Shown here one piece after another: positions 1-8,861 of a stretch of 64,000 nucleotides of DNA; within the stretch, counting starts at the first letter, position 1; each line of letters starts with the position of its first letter. Location: positions 1,318,303 through 1,382,302 of the forward strand of contig NZ_LN999828.1 in NCBI RefSeq assembly GCF_001517625.2, read 5' to 3'. A program made the translations under genes and the position numbers. A model generated the notes under the pieces. It had not been told where the DNA came from. It saw only the letters and a program-made list of their open reading frames with translations, and searched no databases. The stretch comes from Clostridium sp. AT4. GTDB taxonomy: Bacteria; Bacillota; Clostridia; Lachnospirales; Lachnospiraceae.

Positions 1-822
1 AATGATGCCAAAGGGAATACCCAGACGTCTGGAAGCTTCCTGGGCTACCAGCTGGCCTACGCGGGTGATCTTAAAGGCCGTCTTTTTGATGGTTTCACAG
101 AGCACCTCAAAATTAGCACCTCTCACCCTTTCCAGAGCCACCTTCACAACGCCCGGGCCGCTGACACCTACATTGATAATGGCGTCAGCCTCTGTAACGC
201 CGTGGAATGCACCTGCCATAAAGGGATTATCGTCGGGAGCATTGCAGAATACCACCAGCTTGGCACAGCCTAAGGAGTCATTCTCCTTTGTTGCCTCAGC
301 CGTTTCCGTCACAATCCGTCCCATAAGCTCTACCGCGTCCATATTCAGGCCTGTCTTTGTAGAACCCACGTTGACAGAGCTGCAGATCCGTTCGGTCTGA
401 GCCAGGGCCTGGGGGATAGAAAGGATCAGATTCTTATCTGCTGTGGTCATGCCCTTGCTTACCAGTGCAGAATAGCCTCCGATAAAGTTTACTCCCACTT
501 CCTTTGCCGCCCGGTCAAGAGTCTTTGCAATAGTCACAAAATCCTCCGGCCTTTTGCAGGCTGCACCGCCCACCAGCGCAATAGGGGTAACGGAAATACG
601 CTTATTCACGATGGGAATCCCGAAATCGCGTTCAATATCCTTTCCGGTGGAAACCAGATTCTTTGCCAGAGTGGTGATTTTTGTGTAAATTTTTTCATTC
701 AGCGCATCCAGATCACTGTCCGCACAGTCTAAAAGGCTGATACCCATGGTGATCGTGCGGACATCCAGTTTTTCATGCTCAATCATGTTGTTTGTTTCAT
801 TTACTTCATAAATATTTATCAT
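1..822 (-). CDS. PFL family protein (UPF0210/DUF711), 3' end beyond window
   Basis: The minus-strand frame is open for 274 codons from the ATG at 822 to the window edge, so the C-terminal part is missing. The protein begins [20 protein letters not shown] and later carries glycine-rich stretches such as [12 protein letters not shown] and [14 protein letters not shown], which I recognise as the UPF0210/DUF711 family, related in fold to pyruvate formate-lyase-like proteins. Its biochemical role is not established. A GGGAAGGA ribosome site precedes the ATG. The ACT-domain gene lies 32 bases upstream on the same strand; this two-gene pairing is common in Firmicutes and suggests the ACT protein senses a small ligand for this partner (inference). 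Confidence 0.88.
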   Translation of the reverse strand, partial: MINIYEVNETNNMIEHEKLDVRTITMGISLLDCADSDLDALNEKIYTKITTLAKNLVSTGKDIERDFGIPIVNKRISVTPIALVGGAACKRPEDFVTIAKTLDRAAKEVGVNFIGGYSALVSKGMTTADKNLILSIPQALAQTERICSSVNVGSTKTGLNMDAVELMGRIVTETAEATKENDSLGCAKLVVFCNAPDDNPFMAGAFHGVTEADAIINVGVSGPGVVKVALERVRGANFEVLCETIKKTAFKITRVGQLVAQEASRRLGIPFGII

Positions 823-854
823 AGCCCGTCTGTTCCTTCCCTTTTTTGCGCTTA

Positions 855-1127
855 TCAGATTCTGTGCATCTTTGTGAAGATTTCTTCTCTCTGGATCTTA
901 ACAGAAACGCCGATTCCCTCTCCCAGCTTTTCAAGCTCCTCTGCCGCCTGTCCGAAGGAACTGTCCAGAGCACTGATGTCCACGATCATCATCATGTTGA
1001 AATATCCCTGTACAATGGTCTGGGAAATGTCCAGAATATTGATGCGGTGCTCTGCCAGATAGGTACATACCTTTGCAATAATTCCTACTGTGTCTTTTCC
1101 AACTACTGTAATGATTGCTTTGCTCAT
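855..1127 (-). CDS. ACT domain-containing protein (UPF0237)
   Basis: A 90-residue protein that is essentially one ACT domain, opening [20 protein letters not shown], the usual UPF0237 start. ACT domains bind amino acids or similar small ligands. Two ATGs lie close together, at 1133 and 1127; I chose 1127 because the AGAGGAG site sits about seven bases before it but only one base before 1133. It is the first gene of a pair with the DUF711 gene downstream. The regulatory role is inferred from the domain and pairing only. Confidence 0.88.
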   Translation of the reverse strand: MSKAIITVVGKDTVGIIAKVCTYLAEHRINILDISQTIVQGYFNMMMIVDISALDSSFGQAAEELEKLGEGIGVSVKIQREEIFTKMHRI

Positions 1128-1165
1128 GCTCATTCTCCTCTTTCATTGTAATGGCTATATTATAT

Positions 1166-1189
1166 ATTAAACTTGCTAATAATAGCAAG
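1166..1189 (-). terminator. Small hairpin after the MBL gene
   Basis: A perfect 7-bp stem (CTTGCTA/TAGCAAG, 1172-1178 and 1183-1189) with a four-base loop follows the stop of the MBL gene and is followed on the minus strand by TTTAAT. The stem is short and the U-run poor, so termination may be partial. Confidence 0.4.
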
Positions 1190-1194
1190 AATAA

Positions 1195-1992
1195 TTATAA
1201 ATAAACAATATCGCTCATCCTGTCTCTGGATGCTACGGAGATAGAAAAATCAGATGCTCCGTAGGGGCAGTCGCCCTCATCAATTTCCAGGCGGACCGTT
1301 TCATAAGCCAGCTCCGGATAATTGTTTTCCTTGCTCAGATGGCCTAAAAAGATCTTTTTTAAATGGTCATGGAGGATCCGGTTTAAAAGACGTCCTGCGT
1401 TTTCGTTGGACAGATGGCCGTGATCTCCCAGGATCCTGCGTTTTAAAGGATAAGGATAAGGGCCTGTCTCCAGCATCCGGACATCATGATTAGATTCTAA
1501 AAGCACTGCGTCAAGGCCCTTAAGGTTCTCTACAATGTATTCATCAAAATGGCCCATGTCCGTGGCCACGGCTACGCATTTTTTCTGGTGCTCTACCCGG
1601 TATGCAACCGGATCTGCTGCATCATGATCAATTTTAAAGGGATGTATCTTAAGATCTCCCACCATAAAATCCACATCAGGATCAACGGGCTTTAAAAGCT
1701 GTCTGTCAAAATTTCCCAGGCTGCTGCAAGAGGCGATTCCCGCCAGAGTCTTTCGCGTACCGTAAATGGGCAGATGATACTTTCTGGAAATCACCCCAAG
1801 CCCCCGGATATGATCCGAATGTTCATGAGTGATCAGAATCCCTGCCATATCGCCTCCTGCCAGCCCAAGCTCATTTAACCCTGCCATGATGCGTTTATTG
1901 CTGATTCCGGCATCTACCAGGATATGAGTCTGATCGGAGCCGATATAAATACAGTTTCCGCTGCTTCCGCTTGCTATGCTTACCATTCTCAT
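1195..1992 (-). CDS. walJ: MBL-fold metallohydrolase, WalJ/YycJ-like
   Basis: A 265-residue metallo-beta-lactamase-fold protein. The opening MRMVSIASGSSGNC and the THEHSDH metal motif around residue 60 are those of the YycJ/WalJ family; further histidine and aspartate ligands appear in DHDAAD and GDHGHLSN. Family members are thought to be DNA or RNA processing nucleases linked to cell-wall and replication control; substrate here is unknown. The start at 1992 overlaps the coaE stop as ATGA and has GGGAAGGA nine bases upstream; a longer open frame to 2046 would run deep into coaE and is not preferred. It ends the polA-coaE run. The symbol is by family resemblance, since it is not next to walRK. 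Confidence 0.85.
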   Translation of the reverse strand: MRMVSIASGSSGNCIYIGSDQTHILVDAGISNKRIMAGLNELGLAGGDMAGILITHEHSDHIRGLGVISRKYHLPIYGTRKTLAGIASCSSLGNFDRQLLKPVDPDVDFMVGDLKIHPFKIDHDAADPVAYRVEHQKKCVAVATDMGHFDEYIVENLKGLDAVLLESNHDVRMLETGPYPYPLKRRILGDHGHLSNENAGRLLNRILHDHLKKIFLGHLSKENNYPELAYETVRLEIDEGDCPYGASDFSISVASRDRMSDIVYL

Positions 1993-2597
1993 GTATCTAT
2001 TCCTTCCCGTCCGTGCAGCAGCTCCCTTACCTGCGCGGCTGTACATTCCTGACTGTGGTTGTTATCGATCACCGCATCTGCCAGAGCACGAAACTCTTCA
2101 TCCGAAGCCTGGCTTTCCATAATTGCCATCGACTTTTCCAAAGAATAGCCCCGGCTTTCCATCAGGCGGGATATACGGTTTTCTTCTGATGTATAAAGAT
2201 ACCACATTTCATCGCACTTGTCACGAAATTCTTTTGAAGGAAGGGCTGTTTCTATGACAACCCTCTCACTGCCGCAGGAATATGCCTCCGTAAGGACCGC
2301 GTTCCAGGTCAGCGGATGTGTGATCGCATTTACCTGTTTTCGTTTTTGTGGATCCTTAAAGATCTGCTCTGCCAGTCGGGCCCGGTCAATCCTGCCGTCG
2401 GGCCTTAAAATGTCCCGGCCAAAAAGAGCAGCTATCTCTTCAAATGCTGCCTCCCCCGGCTCCAAAAGCCTCCTGGCCGTAAGATCGGTCTGAATCACAT
2501 AAAAACCGTAGTGATCTTTCAAAAGGGTAAGAACCGTGCTCTTTCCCGCCCCCACACCTCCGATCAGGCCAAGGATAAATGTCTGTTTTTCTGCCAT
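1989..2597 (-). CDS. coaE: Dephospho-CoA kinase
   Basis: A 202-residue P-loop kinase for the last step of coenzyme A synthesis, phosphorylating the 3'-hydroxyl of dephospho-CoA. The Walker A motif GGVGAGKST lies near residue 14, followed by TDLTARRLLEPG, which matches the family's DxxxR substrate region, and by AITHPLTW and EEFRALADAVIDN near the end. An AGGAGG site is seven bases before the ATG. It lies 20 bases after polA and overlaps the MBL gene by four bases, so polA, coaE and the MBL gene are probably co-transcribed. Confidence 0.96.
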   Translation of the reverse strand: MAEKQTFILGLIGGVGAGKSTVLTLLKDHYGFYVIQTDLTARRLLEPGEAAFEEIAALFGRDILRPDGRIDRARLAEQIFKDPQKRKQVNAITHPLTWNAVLTEAYSCGSERVVIETALPSKEFRDKCDEMWYLYTSEENRISRLMESRGYSLEKSMAIMESQASDEEFRALADAVIDNNHSQECTAAQVRELLHGREGIDT

Positions 2598-2617
2598 CGT
2601 CTGTCCTCCTGAATGTT

Positions 2618-5365
2618 CTATTTGGCATCAAACCAGGAGGCTCCTGTCTGGGCTTCCACCTCCAGAGCGACCTGTAAGCTGGCCGCATGCTTCATGCGGT
2701 CTGTCAGAAGATTTTTTACCTCTTCCTCTTCCTCTAACGGAGCTTCGATCAAAAGTTCATCGTGGATCTGCAGGACAATCCGGGAACGCAGCCCTCTTTT
2801 CCTTAACTCCCGATCCACATCGATCATGGCAATCTTCATAATATCCGCCGCGGAACCCTGGATGGGGGAATTCATAGCCACACGCTCTCCAAACTGACGC
2901 TGCATGAAATTGGATGACTTAAACTCAGGTATGGGCCTGCGCCGTCCGTAAAGGGTAGTCACATAGCCCTGCTCCTTTCCCTGCTTTACCAGACCGTCCA
3001 AAAAGGCCTTTACTCCGGGATAGGATTCAAAATATCGTTCAATATACTCCTTTGCTTCCTTTCGGGAGATGCTTAAGTCCTCGCTGAGTCCAAAGGCACT
3101 GATGCCGTAAACAATGCCGAAGTTGACCGCCTTGGCGTTGCGCCGCTGAAGAGGCGTCACCTTATCCAGAGGCACATGGAATACCTGGGAAGCCGTAGCT
3201 GCGTGGATATCCCTGGACTCTCTGTAAGCCTCGATCAGCCCTGCATCCCCGGACATATGGGCCAGGATACGAAGCTCGATCTGAGAATAATCCGCATCAA
3301 TAAAAATACAGCCTTCCTTTGGCACAAATACCCGGCGTATCTCCCGTCCGAGCTCCATACGGACGGGTATATTCTGAAGATTGGGTTCTGTACTGCTGAT
3401 GCGGCCTGTAGCTGTAATGGTCTGGTTAAATTTGCCGTGGATGCGCCCGTCCTCTCTGATAAATCCGGCCAGACCCTCCGCGTAGGTGGAATTTAACTTG
3501 GCAAGCTGGCGGTAATCCAGGATTTTCTGCACCACCGGATGGTCTGCCGCCAGCTTTTCCAGCACATCTGCCGCCGTAGAATAGCCCGTCTTTGTCTTTT
3601 TTCCACCCGGAAGCTTCATTTCACCAAAGAGAATCTCTCCCAGCTGCTTAGGGGAATTGATATTAAATTCTCTTCCCGTATCCTCATATATTTCTTTTTC
3701 CAGACGGGCAATCCCAACCTTTAGCTTGTCTCCGTATTCCTTTAATTTTTCTCGCTGAACCTGTATGCCTTCCTTCTCCATATGATACAGACTGTAAATC
3801 AGCGGCATTTCAATCTCTGTGTACAGTGTATACATTTCTTCATCCAAAAGGCGTTTTTTCAAAATCCCTGCGGATTTCCATACCGCATAGGCCATATAGC
3901 AGGCACAGTCCGCCGCCTTTTCCTCTTCCTGAACCAGCAGATCACCGATCTGGCCTTTTCCAAGAAGATCCGTCCGGGAAGGCAGGTCTTCTGAAAGGTA
4001 ATCCTTTGCAAGGGTATCATAATCGTAGGTATCTTTTAAGGGATTTAAAAGATAGCCCGCCACTCCCGCATCATAAACAGGTGCTGAATCTTCCAGTTCC
4101 AGCACAGGAAGCATAGCCTTTAAATCCAGAACCCACACCGGATGAGAACCGCCGCAGATTTTTTTTGCCTCCCGGATCAGATCCTTACTGCTTATCTCTT
4201 TCCCGGTACGGATACAGTAAATCTCCTTCTCTCCCAGACAAAGCCCCATACCTGCCGCTGCAAAAACCTCGCTTTCTTCTGTTTCATCCGGCTTAAGGCC
4301 GCCTGCATCATCGAAAGAAAAGGAAAGCTGTTCTTCTCCTGCACTGCCTTCTTCCTCAGGAAGCACTGTAGAGGCAAAAATCAGCTGCATTCCTGTTACA
4401 GCTGCATTCCGGGCCTTTTTTAAGACCGCCTCTGCCTCCTTCCTTCCGGTAATAACCTGAAACTGTTCTTTGATTTCCAGAGGATTTTCCCCTGCCGCAT
4501 TCGGAGAAAAACGGCTTAAAATGGACTTAAAGCCCATACGCTTCATAAACCGGAACGCCTGAGGGGTGTACAGATTCTCCACCTTTGCATCCTCATAAGA
4601 AAATTCCACCGGACAGTGGGTGCAGATAGTGGCAAGCTCCTTGCTCATCTGTGCTAAATCATAATGTTCTCCCAGGGCCTTCTGTGCTCTAGGCGGACGG
4701 ATCTCCTCCAGATGGGCATAGGCATTTTCAATGGAACCATAAGACACGATCAAACTGGTCGCCGTCTTTTCTCCAATGGAAGGAACTCCCGGTATATTAT
4801 CAGAGGAATCGCCCATAAGAGCCTTTACATCAATAAATTCTTCCGGGGAAACCTGATACTCCCGCTTTACATCTTCCGGATAATAATCATGGATCTCTGT
4901 CGTTCCCCGGCTGGTTTTGGGAATACGGATCTTAATATGGCTGTCTGCCAGCTGTAAGAGATCCCGGTCTCCCGAAACAACCGATACCTCAGCGCCCTTC
5001 TCCTGGCACCGCTTTGCCACGGTTCCCAGAATATCGTCGGCCTCATAGCCGGCCAGAGTCAGGATCGGGATTTCCATGGCAGTCAGGGCTTCTTTTATAA
5101 GAGGCACCTGCTCTCTTAACTCTTCGGGCATAGGCTTTCGGGTCCCCTTGTATGCATCAAACATTTTGTGGCGGAAAGTAGGCTCAGGCAGGTCAAAGGC
5201 CACTGCCAGATGATCCGCCTTCTCCTCCTCTAAAATCTTCAGCATAATATTTAAAAAGCCGTATACCGCATTGGTATGCAGCCCCTCTGCATTGGTCAGA
5301 TCCGGTACTCCGTAAAAGGCACGGTTTAATATACTGTGTCCGTCGATCAGTACAAGTTTGTCCAT
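2618..5365 (-). CDS. polA: DNA polymerase I
   Basis: A 915-residue family A polymerase for Okazaki-fragment maturation and repair synthesis. The N-terminal third is the 5'-3' flap nuclease (opening MDKLVLIDGHSILNRAFYG, with VSGDRDLLQL and a helix-hairpin-helix around GDSSDNIPGVPSIGEKTA). The C-terminal polymerase carries motif A DADYSQIELR, motif B RRNAKAVNFGIVYG and motif C QIHDELLIE. The central 3'-5' exonuclease domain appears inactive: the expected DxE motif reads AVTGMQL, and the second motif reads VLDLKAML without the catalytic N and D. AGGAGG lies twelve bases before the ATG. It heads polA-coaE-MBL after a small zinc-finger gene. Confidence 0.97.
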   Translation of the reverse strand: MDKLVLIDGHSILNRAFYGVPDLTNAEGLHTNAVYGFLNIMLKILEEEKADHLAVAFDLPEPTFRHKMFDAYKGTRKPMPEELREQVPLIKEALTAMEIPILTLAGYEADDILGTVAKRCQEKGAEVSVVSGDRDLLQLADSHIKIRIPKTSRGTTEIHDYYPEDVKREYQVSPEEFIDVKALMGDSSDNIPGVPSIGEKTATSLIVSYGSIENAYAHLEEIRPPRAQKALGEHYDLAQMSKELATICTHCPVEFSYEDAKVENLYTPQAFRFMKRMGFKSILSRFSPNAAGENPLEIKEQFQVITGRKEAEAVLKKARNAAVTGMQLIFASTVLPEEEGSAGEEQLSFSFDDAGGLKPDETEESEVFAAAGMGLCLGEKEIYCIRTGKEISSKDLIREAKKICGGSHPVWVLDLKAMLPVLELEDSAPVYDAGVAGYLLNPLKDTYDYDTLAKDYLSEDLPSRTDLLGKGQIGDLLVQEEEKAADCACYMAYAVWKSAGILKKRLLDEEMYTLYTEIEMPLIYSLYHMEKEGIQVQREKLKEYGDKLKVGIARLEKEIYEDTGREFNINSPKQLGEILFGEMKLPGGKKTKTGYSTAADVLEKLAADHPVVQKILDYRQLAKLNSTYAEGLAGFIREDGRIHGKFNQTITATGRISSTEPNLQNIPVRMELGREIRRVFVPKEGCIFIDADYSQIELRILAHMSGDAGLIEAYRESRDIHAATASQVFHVPLDKVTPLQRRNAKAVNFGIVYGISAFGLSEDLSISRKEAKEYIERYFESYPGVKAFLDGLVKQGKEQGYVTTLYGRRRPIPEFKSSNFMQRQFGERVAMNSPIQGSAADIMKIAMIDVDRELRKRGLRSRIVLQIHDELLIEAPLEEEEEVKNLLTDRMKHAASLQVALEVEAQTGASWFDAK

Positions 5366-5386
5366 ATTTTTTCAATTCCTCCTATT

Positions 5387-5731
5387 CTAAACGCCAAAGA
5401 ATCCCCAGATGCGCAGCTGCAGGATCAGAACCAGAAGCACCGACCAGAAGCATAATGTGTTCACTGCATAAACCGCCGTGCGCAGAATATCCAGTGAGTG
5501 AATTCTCTGCCTGGACAGCTCCAGGGCTGTTTCCAGAGCGCCCTTTATATTGTACGTTCCGCTTCCCTCATCTAACTGCCTGATCCCCACATCTACGGTA
5601 AAATAGATTTCCAGCTCCTCCCTGCACTCCGGGCAGTGATCGATATGCTTTAAAAAGCCTTCCAGCTCCTGATCGGTAATACTTCCATTGATATAGGGCA
5701 TCACAAGACGCTCCGCTTCCTCACAGGTCAT
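5387..5731 (-). CDS. Putative zinc-finger (zf-HC2-like) membrane protein
   Basis: A 114-residue protein. The N-terminus MTCEEAERLVMPYINGSITD followed by HIDHCPECREEL gives the H-x3-C-x2-C pattern of the anti-sigma zinc-finger family (zf-HC2). One hydrophobic helix near the C-terminus (YAVNTLCFWSVLLVLILQL) predicts a membrane anchor with the zinc finger in the cytoplasm. I chose 5731 because a near-perfect AAAGGAGGTG lies nine bases upstream; the frame stays open to 5773 without a comparable site. No sigma-factor gene is adjacent, so an anti-sigma role is unproven. It lies just upstream of polA and probably shares its promoter. Confidence 0.75.
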   Translation of the reverse strand: MTCEEAERLVMPYINGSITDQELEGFLKHIDHCPECREELEIYFTVDVGIRQLDEGSGTYNIKGALETALELSRQRIHSLDILRTAVYAVNTLCFWSVLLVLILQLRIWGFFGV

Positions 5732-5780
5732 ATAAATGGCACCTCCTTTGGGCCGCTGTGAATGTAAATCCATGCTTTAT

Positions 5781-5809
5781 ATCATACAATAAAAAAATAT
5801 GGTTTTCAA
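5781..5809 (-). promoter_or_regulatory. Sigma-A-type promoter for the zinc-finger/polA operon
   Basis: TTGAAA and TATGAT on the minus strand, separated by 17 bases, lie about 50 bases upstream of the zinc-finger gene start at 5731. Read by eye; four to five of six bases match consensus in each box. Confidence 0.55.
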
Positions 5810-5849
5810 CCAAAGTCCCCTACTGCATTTCCAAAAATCCATTCCTGAA

Positions 5850-5896
5850 AAACAAAAAAGCCTCAAAAGCTGTATTTTCAAGCTTTTAAGACTTTT
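5850..5896 (-). terminator. Rho-independent terminator after tRNA-Leu
   Basis: A 16-bp stem (5856-5871 with 5881-5896, two G-U type pairs, nine-base loop), immediately followed on the minus strand by a run of six T residues, ends the tRNA-Leu transcript. Confidence 0.85.
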
Positions 5897-5901
5897 CATC
5901 C

Positions 5902-5984
5902 TGCCGGCGGCGGGACTTGAACCCGCACGCGGTTACCCGCAACAGATTTTGAGTCTGCATCGTCTGCCATTCCGACACGCCGGC
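5902..5984 (-). tRNA. tRNA-Leu (anticodon CAA)
   Basis: An 83-base type II tRNA. The acceptor arms GCCGGCG and CGCCGGC pair perfectly, the anticodon stem-loop is GCAGA-CTCAAAA-TCTGT, giving anticodon CAA for UUG codons, and the T arm carries the GTTCAAG-type loop. The long variable arm expected of leucine tRNAs is present. CCA is not encoded; discriminator A is at 5902. Confidence 0.96.
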
Positions 5985-6004
5985 ATTGTTTCACAACGGT
6001 TGTT

Positions 6005-6033
6005 ATTTTACCATAAACGTCAGATTTTGGCAA
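6005..6033 (-). promoter_or_regulatory. Promoter of tRNA-Leu
   Basis: TTGCCA, 17 bases, TAAAAT on the minus strand; the -10 box ends about 20 bases before the tRNA 5' end. Confidence 0.7.
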
Positions 6034-6045
6034 GTGCTTTTCTGT

Positions 6046-6243
6046 TTATTTTTTCTTGTCCCCTGTGCATGCCACTTCCAGAACAGATGTTTGTGCCTGA
6101 TTTTTATATTCCTCCACGATCCCGGCCCTGTTTCGTCCGATCACGTTGCTTAACTCCTTTTCTGTAATCATCCCTTTAAAATACATTTTCACCACATCCA
6201 TGGGACTGGTCCCGACCCTGGCGATCAGTTCAAGGTATGTCAT
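6046..6243 (-). CDS. Small unrecognised protein, possibly helix-turn-helix
   Basis: A 65-residue protein beginning MTYLELIARVGTSPMDVV. I chose the ATG at 6243 because AAGGAGG lies nine bases upstream; the frame is open to 6339 but the extension is lysine- and arginine-rich and lacks a ribosome site. The middle (TSPMDVVKMYFKGMITEKEL) looks like two short helices joined by a turn, as in small DNA-binding proteins, but I do not recognise the family. It lies alone between tRNA-Leu downstream and a divergent gene upstream. Confidence 0.5.
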   Translation of the reverse strand: MTYLELIARVGTSPMDVVKMYFKGMITEKELSNVIGRNRAGIVEEYKNQAQTSVLEVACTGDKKK

Positions 6244-6420
6244 GGCCTTTTTCCTCCTTCTTGCCCCCACTTTCTTTACACGCTTTAATACTATATGCAT
6301 CAGCCATGAAAAATATGACTGTTTTTTCCTTTCCTTCACGAATTTGTAAGTTTTTCTTCAAACCCTGTCCATGAGTTTCAGGTATAATTATTTTATTACA
6401 AATGAAAAAAGGAGGACCCT

Positions 6421-7242
6421 ATGGATAAAAGCAAGAAAATAATGATCGGAGCAATCGGCACTGTGGTAGTGGCCGGAGGTGTGATCATCGGACTGATCCT
6501 GGGACGTACGCCGCCAAAAGCGGATCTTTCTACCATTCATACAGAAGCATCAACGGAAGCTCCCGCAGAAAACAAACCGCAGGAAACAAAAGCACCTGAA
6601 ACAGAACCATCAAAGGCACCTGAAGAATCGGTAACCGCCATCTCTGCAAACGTGATGACCTATACCTCCGGAAAGGTATCTATTGAATATCCGGCGATTG
6701 AGCAGATGGAGGATGAGGAAAAGCAGAGCCGGATCAATGAACATTTAAAGGCAAATGCCCTGTCCATTCTGGATGCTTATGAGATCAATGAAAGTGCAGA
6801 TACCCTTTCTGTTTCCTGCGAAATCATATCCGCCGATCCCAAGCGTCTCACCGCTGTATATACCGGAGAACTGAGCATCGAAGGCGGCGCTCATCCCAGC
6901 CGCATTTTTTACACCAATACACTGAATCTGAACCAGATGAAGGATATGGGACTGAATGACTTCACAGACGCCTATACCATGGCAGGCTATGTGCTAAGTG
7001 AAGACGTACGTTTTCCAAAGCTGAATGCCGAGGAAACAAGCGCTGCCTTGGAATACCGGAGCACACAGTCTATGGAAGCATTGACCGCTGTTTTTGAAAA
7101 TGCAGATTTCCCGCTTTCCGGGAAAGAAACCTGGCCGGAATCCTTCAGCTATGAAAAACAGGGCCGGATTTACTTCTCTCTTCCCGTCCACCATGCTCTG
7201 GGAGACTATGTGATCGTAGAATTTGATCCGGCCACCAAATAA
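6421..7242 (+). CDS. Membrane-anchored extracytoplasmic protein, DUF4163/PdaC-like
   Basis: A 273-residue protein. Residues 1-28 form a short basic start and one hydrophobic segment (IGTVVVAGGVIIGLILG), probably an uncleaved anchor. Residues 35-70 are a linker rich in Thr, Glu, Pro and Ala, typical of a surface tether. The remaining part (SGKVSIEYPAIEQM, ILDAYEINESADTLSVSCEI, SIEGGAHPSRIFYTNTLNL) resembles the DUF4163/DUF3298 region of PdaC- and RsiV-like proteins. No deacetylase domain follows. AAAGGAGGACCCT precedes the ATG. It appears monocistronic; function unknown. Confidence 0.72.
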   Translation: MDKSKKIMIGAIGTVVVAGGVIIGLILGRTPPKADLSTIHTEASTEAPAENKPQETKAPETEPSKAPEESVTAISANVMTYTSGKVSIEYPAIEQMEDEEKQSRINEHLKANALSILDAYEINESADTLSVSCEIISADPKRLTAVYTGELSIEGGAHPSRIFYTNTLNLNQMKDMGLNDFTDAYTMAGYVLSEDVRFPKLNAEETSAALEYRSTQSMEALTAVFENADFPLSGKETWPESFSYEKQGRIYFSLPVHHALGDYVIVEFDPATK

Positions 7243-7272
7243 GCGTTAAACGATAATTCCTTGAGTTTTCCA

Positions 7273-7301
7273 TTGCACCCCGGCCTTTTATCCAGTATAA
7301 T
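7273..7301 (+). promoter_or_regulatory. Promoter of upp
   Basis: TTGCAC, 17 bases, TATAAT. The leader to the upp start is only about 35 bases, leaving no space for a PyrR-type attenuator. Confidence 0.75.
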
Positions 7302-7340
7302 GAATGTACGTTAAAAAATATACAAAGGAGCACTGCTTTT

Positions 7341-7970
7341 ATGGAACAGATAATGGTTTTTAATCATCCGCTGATTCAGCACAAAATTTCAATCCTGCGC
7401 AACAAGAGTACCGGAACGAATGAATTCCGCGCCCTGATCGAAGAGATTGCCATGCTTATGGGATACGAGGCTTTAAGAGATCTTCCTTTAGAGGATGTTG
7501 AGGTAGAGACACCTTTAGAGACCTGCATGACGCCTATGATCGCCGGACGCAAGCTGGCTGTAGTTCCCATCCTGCGCGCTGGCCTTGGCATGGTAAACGG
7601 CATTCTGGCCCTGGTTCCCAGCGCAAAGATCGGCCATATCGGCCTTTACCGCGACGAGGTAACCCATGAGCCTCATGAGTATTACTGCAAGCTTCCAAGC
7701 CCCATTGAGGAGCGCACCATCATTGTCACCGATCCCATGCTGGCAACCGGAGGCTCCGCCGTGTCTGCTGTTGATTTCATCAAACAGCATGGCGGGAAAA
7801 AAATCAAATTTATGGCGATCATCGCTGCTCCCGAGGGCTTAGAGCGCCTTCACAAGGCACATCCAGATATCCAGATCTATGTAGGCCATCTGGACCGCTG
7901 CCTGAATGAAGATGCCTATATCTGTCCGGGTCTGGGCGATGCAGGCGACCGTATTTTCGGCACAAAATAA
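7341..7970 (+). CDS. upp: Uracil phosphoribosyltransferase
   Basis: A 209-residue enzyme making UMP from uracil and PRPP in pyrimidine salvage. It is the family's usual length. The PRPP-binding loop is [16 protein letters not shown] around residue 131, and [16 protein letters not shown] at the C-terminus is the uracil-binding end. The start [20 protein letters not shown] is typical; AAAGGAG lies just upstream. It is a single gene between its own promoter and a strong terminator. Confidence 0.97.
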   Translation: MEQIMVFNHPLIQHKISILRNKSTGTNEFRALIEEIAMLMGYEALRDLPLEDVEVETPLETCMTPMIAGRKLAVVPILRAGLGMVNGILALVPSAKIGHIGLYRDEVTHEPHEYYCKLPSPIEERTIIVTDPMLATGGSAVSAVDFIKQHGGKKIKFMAIIAAPEGLERLHKAHPDIQIYVGHLDRCLNEDAYICPGLGDAGDRIFGTK

Positions 7971-7990
7971 TCCCGTTCCCATCATAAAAA

Positions 7991-8036
7991 ACCTCCTCTC
8001 TTTCACAGGTTTTCCCGGATTGAGAGGAGGTCTTTT
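7991..8036. terminator. Bidirectional rho-independent terminator
   Basis: A perfect 10-bp stem (ACCTCCTCTC 7991-8000 with GAGAGGAGGT 8022-8031). A T-run follows on the plus strand and an A-run precedes it, so it can end both upp and the convergent acyltransferase/topB transcript. Confidence 0.88.
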
Positions 8037-8069
8037 TATGCGCATCATGCGTTAAATCTTATCTTCTAT

Positions 8070-8861
8070 TTACTTTACTACCTTTACAGTGCTGCTGGAA
8101 GCTGCTGTGCTCTTCTTTGCTCTGGTTCTCTTTGGCTTTGGAGCAGGCTCTTCTGCCTCTGCCTTAACGGCTTCAGCTTCTGCATCTCTGTTTTCCTTTA
8201 CGATCACATTTTCCTGATTCTTGTAAATGGAATTTGCCGCTACACAGCCTCTTACACTGGAAAGAGGATATACAACGCTGTTTCTTCCGATTACGGTACC
8301 CGGATTTAATACGCTGTTGCAGCCAACTTCAACACAGTCTCCTAAGATTGCGCCGAATTTCTTAAATCCAGTCGTCACATCGCCGTCCTCTGCGTGAACC
8401 TTTACCAGGCTCTTGTCAGACTTTACATTAGAGGTCACTGCGCCTGCGCCCATATGTGCCTTGTAGCCCAGGATGGAATCGCCTACATAGTTGAAGTGAG
8501 GTACCTGAACCTCGTCAAACAGCAGGGCATTCTTTAACTCACAGGAGTTTCCTACTACAGCCTTTTCACCGATGATTACATTGCCTCTTAAAAATGCGTT
8601 GTGGCGCACATTGGCTCCCGCACATATGATCATAGGGCCTGTCATCATAATCGTAGGCGCAACCTTTGCAGTTTTATGGATCCAGATATCTTTACCGATC
8701 TTCCGATACTCATTTTCAGGAAGAAGGGATCCCAAAGAACGGATGAAATCGCCGATCTCCGGCAGTACCTCCCATGGATATGCGTGATTGTCAAAGATCC
8801 TTTCTGCAATGGTATGGCTCATGTCAAAAAGCTCTTTCATCTTCATTTCTTCCAATTTCAT
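8070..8861 (-). CDS. Left-handed beta-helix (hexapeptide repeat) acyltransferase-like protein
   Basis: A 263-residue protein. Residues about 60-215 form hexapeptide repeats of the left-handed beta-helix type (KVAPTIMMTGPMIICAGANV, FLRGNVIIGEKAVVGNSCEL, NPGTVIGRNSVVYPLSSVRG), as in the C-terminal half of GlmU and related nucleotide-sugar acyltransferases. No nucleotidyltransferase domain is present. The last 45 residues are low-complexity, alternating Ala/Glu then Lys/Arg (KPKRTRAKKS). Its start overlaps the topB stop as ATGA and GGAG lies nine bases upstream, so it is translationally coupled to topB. Substrate unknown; such proteins are often annotated as UDP-GlcNAc pyrophosphorylase-like. 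Confidence 0.8.
   Translation of the reverse strand: MKLEEMKMKELFDMSHTIAERIFDNHAYPWEVLPEIGDFIRSLGSLLPENEYRKIGKDIWIHKTAKVAPTIMMTGPMIICAGANVRHNAFLRGNVIIGEKAVVGNSCELKNALLFDEVQVPHFNYVGDSILGYKAHMGAGAVTSNVKSDKSLVKVHAEDGDVTTGFKKFGAILGDCVEVGCNSVLNPGTVIGRNSVVYPLSSVRGCVAANSIYKNQENVIVKENRDAEAEAVKAEAEEPAPKPKRTRAKKSTAASSSTVKVVK

Noticed and set aside
7243-7340. PyrR- or purine-type riboswitch before upp
   Set aside because: The promoter's -10 box ends about 40 bases from the ATG, leaving no room for an aptamer.
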